A DNA stretch of 64,000 bases from contig CP137685.1 in assembly GCA_037976565.1 (NCBI GenBank), positions 19,766,449 to 19,830,448 on the forward strand, written 5' to 3'. Shown here in pieces: positions 11,969 to 24,028 of this stretch. The translations under genes were made by a program, and so were the position numbers. Under the pieces are notes generated by a model. The model was given only the letters and a program-made list of their open reading frames with translations, was not told the origin of the DNA and ran no database searches. Within the stretch, counting starts at the first letter, position 1. Each line of letters begins with the position of its first letter. The stretch is from Mesocentrotus franciscanus. Taxonomy: Eukaryota; Echinodermata; Echinoidea; Camarodonta; Strongylocentrotidae.

Positions 11969-12407
11969 TAAAAGCCCAGCTGTTTGTAGATGGATCAAAG
12001 GCGTATAATGCATTGTGATTTACTTGAGGACAAATATATACCTCAACAATTGGGAGAAAGCTAATGACAAAAAATACAAATTATCTTTAAATGGCGTACA
12101 TTTTACACGATGCCGTGTGTAGTGGGTAAAAATCAAAGAACAGACATAACGAGTTGATGTAAAGCAACGAGAGTGGCACATGATTCCGAGATCAGCGGCG
12201 GAAAAGGAAAAGATCAATATTTTACTTCAGAAATACTTAAATACATTAAGATTTAATACTGCATTTAATTAGCTTGTAGTAGGTAAAATTCGTTGCTTCT
12301 GCTACTTTTCTTTCTTTCTTTCTCCCCCTGAATCACATGTATCATAATAACTATATAACTAATCTTTTGTCACTGGTATATCTTTATCTCTATGTCTATC
12401 GTTCTGT

Positions 12408-12446
12408 TTATCTATCTATCTATCTGTCTATCTATCTATCTATCTC
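12408..12446 (+). repeat. (TATC)n microsatellite
   Basis: About nine TATC units with single-base changes, preceded at 12309-12322 by a short TTTC run. Confidence 0.9.
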
Positions 12447-12521
12447 TACATATATTCGATATTAATCCCCAGTACAATATCATCACTCATTGTTTAGCTT
12501 CTTACTATTTCTCATCTGTAG

Positions 12522-13435
12522 AGCATAATTAAATTTGGTCCAGATATAGTGAAAGGTTAGTTTATATACGCACACACACACACACACGCGTGCGCGCACA
12601 CACACACACCCCCATACCATACGATGAATCATCAAACCTTGTCGAAGCCATCGAAGGGGATGAAGGGGCGAGCTTTGAATGTTTGCGAGTTTTTGCCGAT
12701 ATATATATATAATTATATACATAAAGAGAGAGAAAGAGAGAGAGTGAGACAGATTGACAGAGAGACAGACAGAGAAGAAGAGGGAGAGAGAGAGATGTAC
12801 TCATCTTAACTAGGCCTACGGGCGAAAAAAATTTACGCCTTTACAGAGTATTGCGAATATTTCGCCTAAAAAGTTGAAGAAAAAAGTCAACCTATCTATC
12901 TTTCTGCCTGTCTGTCTCTATCTATTCATCTCATTTCGTACATAATATCTCTCGACAATGGTAAATCTACCTGATATCCTAATATTGAGCATTATTACAA
13001 GTTTCGTGCTGGTAAAGTGGAAGGCGCGTATAATATACAAACGATAGATCAGCAGTCCGTATTTGAGCAATTCCAGGTGCGAGCTTAGAATGTTTGCGAC
13101 TTTTTCTCTCTTCTTTTGCCTATATATAATATTTAGAGAGAGAGAGAGAGAGGAGGAGAGATCTTGACAAAGCCTTTAGGCAAGATGGGCGAAAACTTCT
13201 ACGTCTTCACAGAGAATTGGTTATTTTTCTGTTGCCTATCTATCTATCCATCTATCTGTTGAACTCCTTTCGTACACTATCTTTCTACTATGGTATACCA
13301 ATTTAGTACCCCAATGTTGAGCATTATTACAAGTTTGGTCCATGTGTAATGGGAGGCGTGTATATACATACACGCTAGATCATCAGACCCGGTTCGTGTT
13401 TAGAGGAGCGAGCTTCGAATGTTTGCTACCGAGGG
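12522..13435 (+). repeat. Three-unit long tandem repeat carrying internal microsatellites
   Basis: The anchor AGCATtATTacaagttt begins units at about 12522, 12988 and 13320. A second anchor, CGAGCTTNGAATGTTTGC, recurs at 12669, about 13080 and 13409. In units 1 and 2 the order is anchor, TA-rich stretch, GA tract, GGCGAAAA, CTATCTATC block, TTTCGTACA. Unit 1 (~466 bp) is longer than unit 2 (~332 bp) mainly through CA, TA and GA expansion. Unit 3 is partial. Confidence 0.8.
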
Positions 13436-13552
13436 TCCGGTGGCACACAGGTATCTCATCCCATGGGACTAAAGACCTACTTTGCTGGAGAAGAAGAGGG
13501 TGGAGAATGGATGGACAAAGGAAGGAAGGGAGGTAGCGAGGTAAACAGATAG

Positions 13553-13650
13553 GGAGAATGAGAGAGAGAGAGAGGGGGAGAGATAGAGAGAGAGAGAGAG
13601 AGAAAGAGAGAGGGCACAATAGAAAGAAAGGGAGAAAAGGTGGAGAGAAA
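13553..13650 (+). repeat. (GA)n purine tract
   Basis: GAGAGA and GGGAGA repeats, interrupted by a few non-purine bases. Confidence 0.9.
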
Positions 13651-14527
13651 GGAAAAACATCATAAAGTTCTTTATTCCGAATACTTTGATGGTTTGTATC
13701 ACATTCACAGGGGTACAGGGTTACAGGGGTGTACGCCCCTCCCCCTTTTTAATAATTGTGGATACGCCACTGTTACCATTCCAAATGTTTACTCCACCAC
13801 ATACCATTTGAAGTTCAGAATAATGAACATTCGAAATAACAAGCAGTTGAAATAATGGCATGCACCTCATGCAAACCAGCAGAAACTTATTACCCACCAC
13901 ATATCTTAGTAACACAGACGAGGACCCCATTAATGAGAACAACGGTAATAGCCCAAAGGACACAAACTATGTACAATGATGTATAAGATGTATTCTCATA
14001 ACGTCCTTCTGGCTTTAAAACAATTCAGTGTTTGATCGTTGGTATTCATGAGACCCCCATGATCTAATTAATATAGATGGTAGGTAGTAATGTCCACGTA
14101 GTGCTTACACCTGTACATGTATCCACAAGGGGACATATTCATTATGCCAGGTGATTAAGAACTTTACATCAACTATTTCGTGCTTCCCATGAATTTAAAC
14201 ACCTCCTTTAACCCTTACCATACCACTAACGTCATTTCGCACAGACGATCCACATAGAAAGCCCATAGAACAGTACTGTACTTATACATCACCCTCAGAC
14301 AGACAAAGAGTTAACTATACACTGTATATGTTTTGTTTTAATCTAATGATATTGAATAATTGAATCTAATCAACAATGGACATCGTGGAATGACTTAGAT
14401 ATACCGTGGACCCTATTATCAATATACTATCAAACTATTATGACAATATTGACGACCTGAAAATATTGAAATATTGTGACAAAAACACGTGACACTGACA
14501 CGTAGGATTAAGACATGCATCAGAATA
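13651..14527. other. No recognised feature
   Basis: AT-rich unique DNA with short frames only and no SINE head or inverted repeat seen. Confidence 0.45.
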
Positions 14528-14746
14528 TGATATATATAATAATACTTTTGTTTACCCAGGAAAGCCTCATCAGCATCAATGCTGTTCTTCCTGAGAACCT
14601 TGCAATTTTCAATACCCTAGCAAAATCCAGGTACCCATTTACACCTGGGTGGAGAGTGCCAAAGGAAGTAAGTGCCGGGCTGTATTCGAACCCTAAACCC
14701 TTGGAGTGGGAGTCAAGTGAATGAACCACTATACCACGACATTCCC
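14528..14746 (-). mobile_element. tRNA-derived SINE, minus strand
   Basis: Read on the minus strand, the head starts GGAATGTCGTGGTATAGTGG and box B is GGGTTCGAATACAG. Then come CTTCCTTTGGCACTCTCCAC, CCAGGTGTAAATGGGTACC and a tail running into TATTATTATA. It belongs to the CTTTGGCAAGA family but lacks the segment between CTTTGGCA and CTCTCCACC. Confidence 0.85.
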
Positions 14747-17700
14747 GGGAAACACGGTGTAGATCGAACAGAAGAATACATTTAACAAATGCTTTTTTTC
14801 TTCTCATAAATACTGTATATAGAAAGCACAAGAGAAGAAAAAAGAAAAATCCAAGAGAATTACAAATTCCTTGACATTTTCCAAATATTTTGCCGATATT
14901 ATTGCTGGTTTGGAGTATTATATATTTCGGCAAGACGTGAAAGATTTTGTAGAATGAACTTTTAATTTATTCATTCATGCAAGGGAACCCGCTCTTGGGG
15001 CTCTCCGAAGAATAAAGGTATTGCATATGTAATTTCTGAGTAAAAGATAAAGAAAAAAAAGAGGAAAATGGTGAAGAATATATGATGAGGGATTCCACTT
15101 CGGCCGCCTGAAGAGTTTCCTCTACCTTTAATTCACAGCCCCCGATTGTATGCAGATCATGCGCTCCGCCAGGGGGTACGGGTACATGTAAGGTCCTCAC
15201 CCACACCCCTACCTATCATGCTTACACCCGATCCTCTGGCGGTATTATATCACATCGTATGGTGGCTCATTTTTCCAACTTCGATTTTCCATCGTATGGC
15301 TGGAAGCCTTTTTGCTCTCTTGCACGTACCCCTAAAGGATGGAAACGACATGATCCAGCGAGGTTCGTCACGATTATAGAAAAATCATATTTCCGATGAA
15401 ATTTCAGACTTTAAACAAGATCTTGTTTAGTTGAGTAAAGTACGAAGTCAAGAAACAGATATCACATGCAGTCATGAAAGGTATATGCTAAGGAACTTAC
15501 AGGACTTTAACTTATTCATTATTGAATATCATAGGATTTGTATGTATGTCCAGTTAAGAGCATAGGATTTTACTCCATGCTAAACCCTGTTCGAATTGCT
15601 GAATCACCAGTATATACGAGAAAAGGTATACGATAGGTCCTGAACAGGTCCATACGAATGAAAAGAGATGTCAGATTACATTGTAGAATTCTTTATAAAT
15701 GATATAGTTACTGTGAAATGTAAGTAAGTCTTTGATTCGTGATAGGACTTGACATGTTCGAGGAAGCCACTTTCATTCTATTAAGTATAAATATACATTT
15801 CCAAAGTTAATGAAAAGGAACAGCACATTCCAAGAAATGCGGTATTATTACAAAATATAAACGTTTTGTCATTTCAACGAAACCATTCAGTATACTAGAA
15901 AGCTGCCCCATGTAAAAAATAACAAACACACGTCTGCAAATATTAAGAATTCTTTTTTCCATAATGCTCGAAGGAAGCGTTTTACTTCCGATTTGTCGAC
16001 GAAGAATAAAACATTAATCTTTTTTTTTATATTCAAGATCATATTACTCCATTATACAAATAAACATAAATAATAAGCAGCCATTAGAACAAGGGGCATC
16101 GGAAAACCAGTCTGAAGGCGATTAGTCAGTAAGATCGAAAAAAAACAAACCAAAAAACAATACAGACATAGGAGAAACACAATAACAGAAATTAGAATAT
16201 AGTTCTTAAATCATATGCCGACAAAGGTTAGAACAAAAAACACTAAGATTGAGAACAAAATTTGCCTCAAGCATACTGGAATGCCGTGTCGACACCGCAC
16301 TTGCAGCACCCTGCTTAGATCATCAATGAGATAAAGAAAAGTTCCCTTTTCTGACCAGTCGTAGATTATAACACCATTTTCGGTCAACAACCCCAACCCT
16401 CATCACCGGAGCTCTCCAGAACGACAGTCTGCTTAGAGGTGCAGATCTGTGAGATGAAAATCGCGGTCTAAATAATGATATTCAGTATTCTTTTCTTGAT
16501 GTTGACTAAATGCAAGAGGATTAGCTAAATTGGTCAGTGGATTAGTGACAAGGGGTTGCTTATAAGTTAATTAGGTATAGCATTTTTTCATATCGTGATT
16601 TATTTATTTTAAAAAATCTATGTTCATTTTTTATTTCGTGCTTTCTAAAGGAAGCACTTTTCACTCTTATATTAGTCTTCTTAATTATGCTTTACTCTAA
16701 ATACTCGAAGTGACCTATTAAAATTATGTCTTCCGTGACGATAAAGCTAATAAATCATTATCTTTGTCTTCGGTATCATGATTTCATGTCTTATATTAAA
16801 CTACAACCTATAATGTAATCGTTCGATAATCATGACAATATAAGGGCTAATATACGTCTTTGTATCTATGTATAAGACAATGCATACACGAATCCTTTAC
16901 TTTAAATACAAATTTTTAAAAATTATGCTTTTCGACATCTTTTATTTTTCATAGTTTTTTATCCACTTTGATCAATCGTCAGTAATCCGACATTTGCTTC
17001 GGTGACATATACTCCAAGATACACTTTATTGGGTAAGGGTTAAAGTACACCACGGAGTCTAGTGTTAAATCACCTGGAAAAAAAATCCGCCGAGCTTTAC
17101 ACAATAATTTGTGTATAGCTAGAATGTATAAACATCAACCTAAACAATTTTACCCAGTATTAATTTATAGGTAAACGGTTACGAAGTATGAAGAATATAA
17201 AGGATACCATTAAACTACGCGTATAGGGCTCGCACGGAACCCAAGTCGGAGTTGTGTTCAATGCAAGCCCCATTGTACGCAAGTGCGTATGCGAGCGTCA
17301 AGTAGTTTACTATACACAAACAAAAATCGTTTTACAACCTATAATCAAATTTTAAAAAACGTTTTACTGTTCACTGAGAATGTATTTAAATTGCAATATC
17401 TCTTTGTATAATTTATATTTGAAGCTCATATTTTGAATACAGTATAACCTCATGGAATCCCTCACATCAAGAGCAAATCATGTTTTGGTGATTGGTACAC
17501 TATAAAAGTTAATAATTCGTCTCGTGTAAGATCGGGAAGCAATCGTCGCCGGAATATGGGTCGCACTATCCAATCATCAATCAAATAACATATAGGCTAC
17601 TTTGAAGTTTTATTTTCGACATACGTTTCAAAACACATTCGAAAGCTATTCTTTGGTCTGCTAATCCCTTGCTCTGGTACTTGAGTTTATTTTACATTTG

Positions 17701-17880
17701 GTGTTCTTGAATAATCATTATTGCCCTCAAAGGCAATTTGAGTTATTTGAAGTTGGTATTAAGACTTGTTCTTTATTTTCAGGAACAAATCTTCAATTGT
17801 ATGAATCATCGCACGAACCATCTGCCGTCTAATTGTTCACTAAAATAACAGAACTCCCGGAAAATTAACTCCCAAATATT
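14747..17880. other. Long AT-rich stretch without recognised features
   Basis: No reading frame with domain or codon character, no microsatellite over 30 bp and no SINE. Several A-rich and T-rich runs occur (around 16020, 16140 and 17070). A gene with short exons could be hidden here, but nothing marks one. Confidence 0.4.
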
Positions 17881-18450
17881 ATATCTGAGGGCTTCGAATT
17901 TCGCTCTCCACACCCCAACTCGACTTTTCAAACATGTTTCTAGGATTACAACAAAAGGACAAATTCTTCCATCACAAAGAGAGGAATTGGCACAAGATTG
18001 TCATACCGTCTTCACGCCACCCTATACGCATCCCGTTTGCTTTTAACACGTTCGCGAGCGTGTGCCGACACTTTGCACTTACAACAATACAGCATTTCAA
18101 CGCCGCGGTTTCGCGCAAAGGGAGACTCCACTACATCTTCTCTTCCAAATTGCCCCAAAATTTCGGGTCTTTACCTAAATCCAATTACGCTCTGTTAGCA
18201 AGATGCTGTATTAGATTTTGCTGGATGGTGCAATCAAAGTCCAGATGTCAACGGTGGCTTGTTCTGTTCCTCGTCTGTTTCCCCTCACTTGATTAAATAG
18301 ACTAACGGAACGATAAAGTCATTTCGTGCAGGTCGTTCCTGCGGGAATTTCGCGCATATCGGTAGCGCCGCGCCGTTTCGCGGGACAATGCACGTGCGAT
18401 TGAACTCGCATCACCCCTCGCCGCTCCCACTATTGTTGTTTCAGTCCACA
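17881..18450. other. CpG-richer patch with near-palindrome
   Basis: GC and CpG rise relative to flanks. It includes a 16 bp near-palindrome CACGTTCGCGAGCGTG (about 18047-18062) and CGGTAGCGCCGCGCCGTTTC (about 18360). The 120-codon plus frame (17934-18296) has no recognised domain. It could be a small promoter region, an exon or a degraded GC-rich transposon. Confidence 0.35.
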
Positions 18451-19500
18451 ATGTGCATGAAAGTGCACAAGAACCCTGTTCGCTCTGTTTGTTTGATTCC
18501 TTATCTCTATAATGGCATTAATTTTGCCCGTTTGATGCCATAGTTATTAAATTTCAGCCACGGTGAGCTGAATTGGAACATAACTTTGTCCTCCAAACTG
18601 AGACATCTACATCTAGGTAACACTTGGTAACCAATGAATTGAGACAAAAATGAAATAAGGGGAAAAGGAAAAGCATTAGTAAATCATGGCGGAATATTTG
18701 AAAATAAACTATTAGTTATATTTTTTCTCTCCTCATTAATGGACAGAAAGTTATACGTACAATTGAGTCGAATTAATAGCGCATCTTTTTTCTGGCATAT
18801 ATATTTGTTGTATGGAAACTATACAAAAACAAAAATGATGAAGTTTTAACTACTTTCTTCCATTTCGAATGAATTAATCTTGTATAAATTTAGGCTATAC
18901 ATCGATATTCAATCCATTCAATTTCTGTTTTAATTGAAACTTTTCAACTACCTAAGAAATGAACAAAATTCACAATGTCATATTCGTGCATGATTCCATG
19001 AATTCAAAGGAACATGAAAAATCATAAAAACGAACGATACTCACAATTTAATATCATAATGAATGTTTGACGACCTTATGATGACGTCAGATAACAGTTA
19101 GAAGTATCTTGGGACATGGGAGTAGAGTTACTGAAAAACTAATAGGCAGTTATCAACACTTCGATTGCTTTCTCTGCCTTTCTGCACGGTGGTTTGTTTG
19201 CCATACGTGCAATTTTGCACAAAACAACAGGTACCAATTGAGGAAAGAATTGCTCTGTGCAACACATTGGCTTTGAATGATGACCCATTTCTGGTCTTGA
19301 TTTGTCTTGAATTCACTTTCTTCTGCGAAACATACAAATCAAATTAGCGATATTTCATTCAGCGATACAGGATATACAAAATAACAACTTTTTTGAACGT
19401 GTACACAATATAATAACAATAGAAATTGAGTAATTTTGAAGCCTATGATAATCTATCCGGTGATAATAAACCTTGTGGCAAATGGAGATTATTCATGTGG
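18451..19500. other. No recognised feature
   Basis: AT-rich DNA. Overlapping short frames on both strands at 19128-19347 show no domain. Confidence 0.45.
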
Positions 19501-19504
19501 AATA

Positions 19505-19850
19505 TAAAGAGTTAATGGTCACGTATTATATTCTTGATCCGAGATCCCTCACCAATTAACTTGTGTTTATTATAGTCAAAAAATTATAGTCAAAATGCAT
19601 GATGAATTTCAGAAAACGCTTTTAATAGAGCTTAGACCACAGGTATCATCATCAGTATGATTATCACCATTTTCCATTTCAAAAACTTTCAAAACAGGGC
19701 AATGCCCTGGAGCTCATCAGTAATAAGAGTAGGAAATAAGAAACTGTTAATGATCACGACTTAATCTTGATCCCATACCAATTATGTGACGTTACGTGAG
19801 CCCAAAATCCATGATGATGAACTGCCAAAATGGTTTACTGAATATTCAGT
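19505..19850 (+). repeat. Diverged direct duplication, ~240 bp period
   Basis: GTTAATGGTCACGTATTATA, CTTGATCC, CACCAATTAACTTGTG and AAAATGCATGATGAA (from about 19510) recur in the same order as GTTAATGATCACGACTTAAT, CTTGATCC, ACCAATTATGTG and AAAATCCATGATGATGAA (from about 19747). Divergence is high. Confidence 0.5.
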
Positions 19851-20007
19851 CTGATGGCGTAGCTACAGGAGCCATATATGACAATGGCCCTCAAAATAGA
19901 TGGCATGAAATGTAAGAAAGGAAATATGCTTGCACCTGTTCAATACCCTCACTTTATATACTCGAGGGCCTTGGTCTTTTTTTAACATTCATCTGATAAG
20001 ACCTGTG

Positions 20008-20034
20008 CCCCCCCCCCCACACACACACACACAG
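20008..20034 (+). repeat. C run followed by (CA)n
   Basis: About eleven C followed by CA dinucleotides. Confidence 0.9.
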
Positions 20035-20276
20035 CCCAACATCAACACCAGCGCCCTCCTCTATGGCTGAACCCATGCTACGCCACCGGCTAAGCAAACA
20101 AACATCACGATTTCTAATCCCCTTTACTGTATTCTATCCCATGGTTTACCTCTTGGAACAGGGCAATGCTTGCGAACTCTAATCCCATCTAAAAAGCAAT
20201 TGGAGAAACTCAAGATTGGATTTCTGCTCTATTAAACGCTATTTTCTTCTAAGCGACCAGTCATAACGCGAGATGA

Positions 20277-20295
20277 CGCGATGCATCATGGGACG
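20277..20295 (-). promoter_or_regulatory. ZNF143/Staf-like site
   Basis: The minus strand reads CGTCCCATGATGCATCGCG. It fits the ZNF143 (Staf) consensus YYWCCCRNMATSCMYYRCR at all but about two positions. ZNF143 sites mark animal Pol II promoters and some small-RNA gene promoters. No downstream gene is visible on either side, so the functional call is tentative. Confidence 0.3.
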
Positions 20296-20344
20296 AGGTC
20301 ATCAACGCTCCCCGTTTTATTCCCCGAGCAGACGATACGAATTA

Positions 20345-20570
20345 GGTCAATTTGCGGAGCGAAAAAAATTGTGCAAGATAATGATTGCTGCCGTTTTTAG
20401 ATCCAACATAATCTTGTATTAAAACACCAGGGTGATGCCTCTGTATAAAGGGAAATTGAAAGACGGTGCATAGTTGTCTTGTGGTGGGCCTGATGACTTA
20501 CGTCAATTTGCGGAGCGGAATAATATTGTGCAATAACATGACAAGAGCCATTTTTAGCCTTAACAGAGTG
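20345..20570 (+). repeat. Direct duplication, ~157 bp period
   Basis: GTCAATTTGCGGAGCGAAAA, ATTGTGCAAGATAATGA and GCCGTTTTTAG (20346-20400) recur as GTCAATTTGCGGAGCGGAAT, ATTGTGCAATAACATGA and GCCATTTTTAG (20502-20560). Confidence 0.7.
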
Positions 20571-20859
20571 GTGAATAGTGGATCCTTTGACTGGGGCCAC
20601 TACCAGCAGGCCTTTTATGTTCAGAACTCTAAGAAATAAATAAACATGAAAAAGAAAAAAATAGGAGGAATGAAGTTCTAACATTATCGACGTGGGAGGG
20701 GCAAGCGTATGTATAACGTAACGTATAAGATAAGCAGATTTTATCCGGGGATCTTGGATCTGTCACTGTCGGGTTCCTCACTTAGCGACACTGCAAGTTT
20801 GATGAAAAGCTAGGTATACAATGTATACAGATGAAGGGTAATTTTGACGTGACTGTCAT

Positions 20860-21011
20860 CGGGTCTACCGGGTACTCATTTCACACCTGGGTGGAGAGCG
20901 GCAAATGTAGATTTATGTCTTCCCATAGGACACAAGTGCCGCATTGGGACTCGAACCGCGAACCCTGCGACCAACAGCCTGGCGACGTATCCGCTAGACC
21001 ACGACACCTCT
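20860..21011 (-). mobile_element. Truncated tRNA-derived SINE, minus strand
   Basis: On the minus strand the head AGGTGTCGTGGTCTAGCGG, box B GGTTCGAGTCCC, TTGTGTCCTATGGGAAGACA and CTCTCCACCCAGGTGTGAAA occur in SINE order. It ends at the GAGTACCCGGTAGAC region, so the 3' third of the family body is missing. Confidence 0.85.
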
Positions 21012-21102
21012 AATATGCACAATCGGTAGATTGTCATTTATTACCTATCTGCATGAAATGATCATTATGTATTCAATAGGTCCCTGACTAGTTATAGATA
21101 TA

Positions 21103-21678
21103 CAGGGTGGCCCAAATAAAATGGACTAGCATACTTTCAATGATGTGGGTTAAAATTTACTGGTAAGAGCGGAAGGAGAACCCTTTCACATGTGAAATGA
21201 TACCAAGATCGACACTTTTGGTAGAGTAGTTTTTGTTTTAGGAAGCAGTATGTGAAGCAAGGTAGGAGTTCGTTCGAAGTTGTCTAGTATCAATGAAACT
21301 ATGTTTTAAACCATTCGCTTGATTTCTTTCTGAGGTTAACAAGTCATTAAAAACGCCTGAAAACAGACAAAATGTATTTGAAATGTTAGGGTTGTGTTTA
21401 ATCTGACGGTCATTGACATTTATTACAGCTTGCCCAAAGGTAAGGAATAATACACAAGGAAACTAAACAATGATACGTTATTTTCTACAAGGTATAGGAG
21501 CACTGCCAGTGGATGTCTTCAACCTTGTTCCACAAAAATGTGTCTAGAAAAAAAAATACTCAACCAATTTTGTCAAATTTTGTAACATTTTTTCTTCTTA
21601 ACGAATTCCCCATCTGCTTGTACCGGTTAAATGTACATTATTTGAAGGATGCTAGTCCGACTTTTGTGCGTCATCCTG
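21103..21678. mobile_element. Mariner/Tc1-like MITE with TA target duplication
   Basis: Terminal inverted repeats: the left begins CAGGGTGGCCCAAATAAAAT, and the right end read inward begins CAGGATGACGCACAAAAGTC. Both continue into GGACTAGCAT, giving about 35 bp of imperfect TIR. The element is 576 bp and flanked by TA on both sides (21101-21102 and 21679-21680), the signature of the Tc1/mariner superfamily. There is no transposase frame inside, so it is a deletion derivative or MITE. Confidence 0.8.
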
Positions 21679-21680
21679 TA

Positions 21681-22700
21681 TAGTATACTTTATTGGAATG
21701 AATAGGTGCATCTAATCAGTTCGGAAGTGTGTGGGTGTGTATGTGTGTGTGATTCTGGCAATTATAATTATCAAGAATTGTCCGAAAGTCTCTTTTTTAG
21801 AGAGAGAAATTAATATTCATATTTAGTTCTTGGTTATAATCACAGGGGAATGATTTATGATTTATGTTTATTTGTAATCTATTAGTTAAACATGTAAATT
21901 GCAGGTCAGTGAAACTATTTGATTTTTGTGCTAGACTTTTAAACACTATGAAATAAATATAAAAAATGACCTCACATAAGAATCTAAATTAATGTGACAT
22001 GGCTTGTATCGAAAATTTCCGACGTCTTGAAAGGAATTGAAACGGAGACTTTAAATTCCTTTTCTCTACATGATTAGGTTTATGGATATATTATTTATTA
22101 TTCTGTTTTGCAACAAATGAACATTTTTCTATGGACTTGATTGGTTTGCCTCAATAAGTATCGTAAAATCAACTTTAAATATTTTACGGTTGATCACAAT
22201 GTCTAGCAAAACCAAAATAAGTCCAACCTATGTTACACAGCAAAGGAATAATTCAGAAAATACGACAAAGTCCATGTAGTGATACACAAAACTATGCTAT
22301 GAACACCAACACATCTAGTTCAGTCTTAATATAATGTTCTCATGTGCATTTTCATTATTTGGTTTTTGTTTAGAAAAAAAACTCTTACAATGAATAAAAA
22401 GTGTCTTCTATGAATATATTACGGGGGAACAATTCATTGTGTTTGCCAACATTTTCATGGTAAGTGAATAAATTTCCTTTGATGTAACTCGGTTAGCTCC
22501 CAGCCATTCTACACTAATTCCGGTGCCCCTCTGGAAATTACATTCAGCGACAACTCTCTGAACTCGAAAAATTATCCCAGGTTCTTGCAATCTCCACTCA
22601 TATTTTTATCCCCTTAAACAAGCCAGTGGTTTATGCCTAAGAGTACAGGGGCTTGTTAAGCGCACGAAGTAATGACAGAACCCTTATCCTACACTTGATG
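21681..22700. other. AT-rich DNA with a short (TG)n
   Basis: A TG-rich run at 21727-21752, otherwise unique AT-rich sequence. The minus frame at 22408-22590 has no recognisable features. Confidence 0.45.
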
Positions 22701-22817
22701 CGTTAAAACGGCACCGTTTTTGCCAAGGGGGCAGTGTGACTAATGGCATATTAGCATCGCCACTCTACGTCTAGGAGTGTGTCCCCGGGCGATAATGCAC
22801 TTGCTTCTCGCTCGCTG

Positions 22818-22890
22818 ATTGGTCGACGCACGGTCAGCTGACCCCAAATCATGGAGATATAAAGAAGCTTGGAGAAGGGAATCCTCAGCA
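22818..22890 (+). promoter_or_regulatory. Candidate TATA-type Pol II core promoter
   Basis: In textbook order and spacing: an inverted CCAAT box (ATTGG, 22818-22822), an E-box CAGCTG (22835-22840), a TATA box TATAAAG (22858-22864) and an initiator-like CCTCAGCA with +1 at A22887. TATA is then 29 bp upstream of +1 and CCAAT about 67 bp upstream. The surrounding 150 bp is GC/CpG-richer than the flanking DNA. A coding-like first exon follows at 22926. This is motif evidence only, and a chance arrangement or a transposon-borne promoter is possible. Confidence 0.4.
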
Positions 22891-22925
22891 ACGACCTAAT
22901 TGATTTTTAACCGGATTGTTGAACT

Positions 22926-22978
22926 ATGAGAGTGCTAATGCCACTGGAGATTATTACGCATTTTCTTTACCTTTTCTT
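22926..22978 (+). CDS. Candidate first coding exon, signal-peptide-like (partial)
   Basis: The first ATG after the candidate start site has A at -3. It opens a frame reading MRVLMPLEIITHFLYLF. This short, hydrophobic N-terminus could be a signal peptide or membrane anchor. The frame runs into GTAAGC at 22979, a plausible splice donor; without splicing it stops at once (TTG TAA). The 5' UTR would be 39 nt. No second exon could be identified, so the product is unknown. The exon is inferred from the promoter, ATG and donor together and could be chance. Confidence 0.2.
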
Positions 22979-22989
22979 GTAAGCCCATT

Positions 22990-24028
22990 TTGGCCAAACA
23001 GTGATTTTGTCCTCACTTGCTTGATAAAGTGATGAACAACCTAGTATGTATAGCAAAAGCTACTGCACACAATTGTCAAGTTTAATTACGTCACCACAGT
23101 GTCGGCCACTGATCTGCTTCTTTCGGAGAAAAATCAAGAATATTTCCCCATTTCTTAAACTGAACCTAGCTTTATTAGAATTGAGTAAAAGCGGCATGAG
23201 AAAGAGTGAGCAAATGGACTTCTTTCGATATTACTTTCTCAAATGCCTCTTCATTTATTTCACCATTATAGACACGTGTCAAGTTGCTAGTCTTGCTAGT
23301 TTTCTTTCATATCTTTTTGCTTTGGATGCGAAGCCACCTCGTCGATAGTAAGCGTAGTGACGGCATTAAAATTGAATATTGTGTGGTCAATTGATTTCTA
23401 CCCTATTTTTGCACAGTATCCATAATTACAAATGTTCGAGAGCCACGGACGGCATGCTTCATAAACGAATGACATTTTCTGGTTTGTTTCCTATTCATTA
23501 TTATAGACATGCATCCAATCTTTCTTTTTTTTCCACCCTTGACAGGTGTTTTTATTACAAAAAGAATAATCAAACTCACATACATGTTTGTTTAACATAA
23601 CCACTTTAATACTTTACACATACATTTCTATCAATTCAGGTAAATTATACCTTTTTTCGTTTTCCTTTTTTGACAGAGCTGCGTTAATGTCCAAACGTAT
23701 CTTAACTTCTTTCAAAATCAATATCTAAATTATAGACATGCTTTATCATTTCCATCCAATCTTAATGACTGGGAAATACGGCAAACTCTGTTACAATGTC
23801 CGACTTATAGTAAATGCATTTTCTCGATCATGAAATTGTATCGGTTAATATTGATGCCGATGTATATCTTATATCTAGACAAGGCAATCAATCAAGGGAC
23901 CTGCGGTTTTTATTTCTAATCGAGGGCCTTGGTAATTAACGATTAACGCCTTATACCAATGTAACTAGTGGACCGACTTGGTTGGTTGCTTCAGAGACCA
24001 CCCCTTTAAGTACCGAGCCATCACACAT
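22990..24028. other. AT-rich DNA, possible intron
   Basis: If the exon at 22926 is real this would be its first intron. The 100-codon frame at 23046-23348 has no recognised domain and T-rich composition. No downstream exon could be identified. Confidence 0.3.

Noticed and set aside
11127..12008. 293-codon open frame
   Set aside because: It translates CT, CA and GA simple repeats (runs of Ser, Leu, His, Thr and Arg/Glu). Overlapping frames in the same tract are equally open.
16995..17035. U6 snRNA-like words (CTTCGG, ACATATACT, GATACA)
   Set aside because: The order resembles the U6 5' end, but spacing is wrong, the rest of U6 is missing and no Pol III terminator or promoter is placed correctly. 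Chance or a very degraded fragment.
17934..18296. 120-codon plus-strand frame
   Set aside because: No domain, no signal peptide, and a second frame overlaps it. The CpG-richer patch itself is noted as a feature.
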